Shown here: piece by piece, positions 63,215 to 64,000 of the stretch
Position numbering within the stretch: position 1 is the stretch's first letter
How the letters are laid out: the number at the start of each line of letters is the position of its first letter
Assembly: GCF_009711975.1 (NCBI RefSeq)
Contig: NZ_VIKW01000016.1
Location: 1 to 64,000, forward strand
Direction of reading: 5' to 3'
DNA length: 64,000 nucleotides
Source of the DNA: Anabaena sp. UHCC 0204
GTDB lineage: Bacteria; Cyanobacteriota; Cyanobacteriia; Cyanobacteriales; Nostocaceae
The notes under the pieces: model-generated
Database searches by the model: none
What the model saw: only the letters and a program-made list of their open reading frames with translations
What the model was told of the DNA's origin: nothing
Position numbers and translations under genes: made by a program

Positions 63215-64000
63215 TTACCCTTCTATTGCTTCTTTAATCCACTGTTGTAATGTATTAACAACTTCCTCAATCGGGATTTCTTGAGATTCCTTATTTGCGC
63301 GTTTGACTACTTCGACTTTACCATTTGTAATCGCTCTGCCGGTGACAATTCTCAAGGGAATCCCGATTAAATCTGCATCTTTAAATTTAACACCAGCGCG
63401 TTCATCTCTGTCATCTAACAAAGTTTCTACACCTGCTTGATTGAGTTCCGTGTAAAGTTTTTCGGCAACGGCGATTTGTTGGGCATCTTTAATGTTAGGA
63501 ATTGTAATAATGGTGTGATATGGTGCGATCGCTACTGGCCAAATTATCCCATCTTTATCATAGGATTGTTCAACGGCTGATTGTGCTAATCGAGACACAC
63601 CCACACCGTAACAACCCATAACTAAAGGCTTTTCTTCCCCTTGTTCGTTGGTATAAGTTGCACCCATGGCTTCGGAGTATTTTGTACCAAGTTGGAAGAT
63701 GTGACCGGCTTCAATACCTCTAGCTGTTTGTAGGGTTTGGTTTGGATCATGGAGAGAGCGATCGCCTAATTTGGCTTTACGAATATCTACGGTTAATGCA
63801 GGTAGCTTAAATTGCTCACCCCAATTTGCCCCAACTACGTGAAAACCGCTTTCATTTGCACCAGTGACAAAGTTCTTTAACTCCACAGCAGTTTTATCCA
63901 CCAACCGCACAAACTGAGAATTTACCTGTTTACTTCCCGCAATATAATCATCACTAATATCCGGTGCGATATAACCTAAAGGTAAAGATTTCCCTTGCCA
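63215..64000 (-). CDS. proS: Prolyl-tRNA synthetase, C-terminal part (continues beyond the window)
   Basis: The frame is open to the window edge. Visible parts include [36 protein letters not shown] (class II motif 3), and the anticodon-binding domain ending in [14 protein letters not shown]. It attaches proline to its tRNA. An apparent GTG start at 63910 is internal and must not be taken as the gene start. Confidence 0.93.
   Translation of the reverse strand, partial: WQGKSLPLGYIAPDISDDYIAGSKQVNSQFVRLVDKTAVELKNFVTGANESGFHVVGANWGEQFKLPALTVDIRKAKLGDRSLHDPNQTLQTARGIEAGHIFQLGTKYSEAMGATYTNEQGEEKPLVMGCYGVGVSRLAQSAVEQSYDKDGIIWPVAIAPYHTIITIPNIKDAQQIAVAEKLYTELNQAGVETLLDDRDERAGVKFKDADLIGIPLRIVTGRAITNGKVEVVKRANKESQEIPIEEVVNTLQQWIKEAIEG

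Noticed and set aside
63215-63910. GTG at 63910 as the start of a short proS-like gene
   Set aside because: The same frame is open upstream to the window edge with conserved ProRS sequence, so this is an internal codon.
1-64000. tRNA, rRNA, transposase or phage integrase genes
   Set aside because: None could be recognised on either strand while reading, so the duplications cannot be assigned to a known integrating element.

Overview
The window looks like the chromosome of a filamentous, Nostocales-type cyanobacterium (Anabaena/Dolichospermum/Nostoc relatives). The evidence is an AT-rich background with many HIP1 octamers (GCGATCGC), cyanobacterial core genes (pxcA, cruP, the NDH-1 CO2-uptake genes, a UbiA-type prenyltransferase, DUF3386) and several dispersed palindromic or MITE-like repeats typical of that order. 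I saw no rRNA, tRNA, CRISPR array, transposase or integrase gene.

Layout. 1-5.3 kb: a truncated PIN toxin, an HTH-NACHT ATPase with a low-complexity Asp/Leu-rich stretch, a 46-residue divergent small ORF, and a P-loop recombinase/helicase-like protein. 5.3-14.2 kb: pxcA, a 6.1-kb block (DUF3386, GAF-LuxR regulator, RloA/RloB-like pair, GTPase), then a copy of the pxcA 3' end fused to the start of mltA. 14.2-24.2 kb: a fused oligopeptide-type ABC ATPase, then a long minus-strand thiol-redox cluster (MerA-like flavoprotein, peroxiredoxin-like protein, two TVP38 proteins, CcdA, two thioredoxins) divergent from an ECF sigma/anti-sigma pair. 24.2-30.6 kb: an ArsR-led operon joining a Pst-type transporter to arsM and arsS for arsenosugar synthesis, with a DoxX-like remnant upstream. 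31-38.3 kb: a sugar-nucleotide epimerase and an inducible CO2-uptake operon, ndhF - beta carbonic anhydrase - ndhD - cup. 38.6-40.8 kb: a convergent TdeIII-like restriction endonuclease and C5 methyltransferase. 41-46 kb: cruP, NfeD-like, slipin, a mosaic of pseudogene scraps, a membrane protein and a PanE-like reductase. 46-64 kb: fasciclin protein, a double-glycine-leader His-rich peptide, murF, GNAT, deacetylase-like protein, copper P-type ATPase, Rieske oxygenase, UbiA, argD, K+ channel, PEP-CTERM protein, leucine-rich-repeat protein, response regulator, smpB and the 3' part of proS.

The most unusual structural signal is a recurring architecture. A gene block sits between two copies of the 3' end of the upstream gene, and the second copy abuts the start codon of the next gene. 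This is seen at pxcA/mltA (154-bp repeat) and at cruP (68-bp repeat, with a deleted panE scrap beside it). A related but weaker case is a 29-bp direct repeat bracketing the arsR-pst block. These look like two allelic versions of the same locus joined in tandem. Other points of interest are the Tat-type carbonic anhydrase inside the NDH-1 CO2-uptake operon, the ArsR-Pst-ArsM-ArsS operon, the double-glycine His-rich peptide, and several small genes of 23 to 64 residues.

Limits: all calls come from reading the sequence. Family names rest on remembered motifs rather than a database search, and percent identities for the duplicated fragments were counted by eye.
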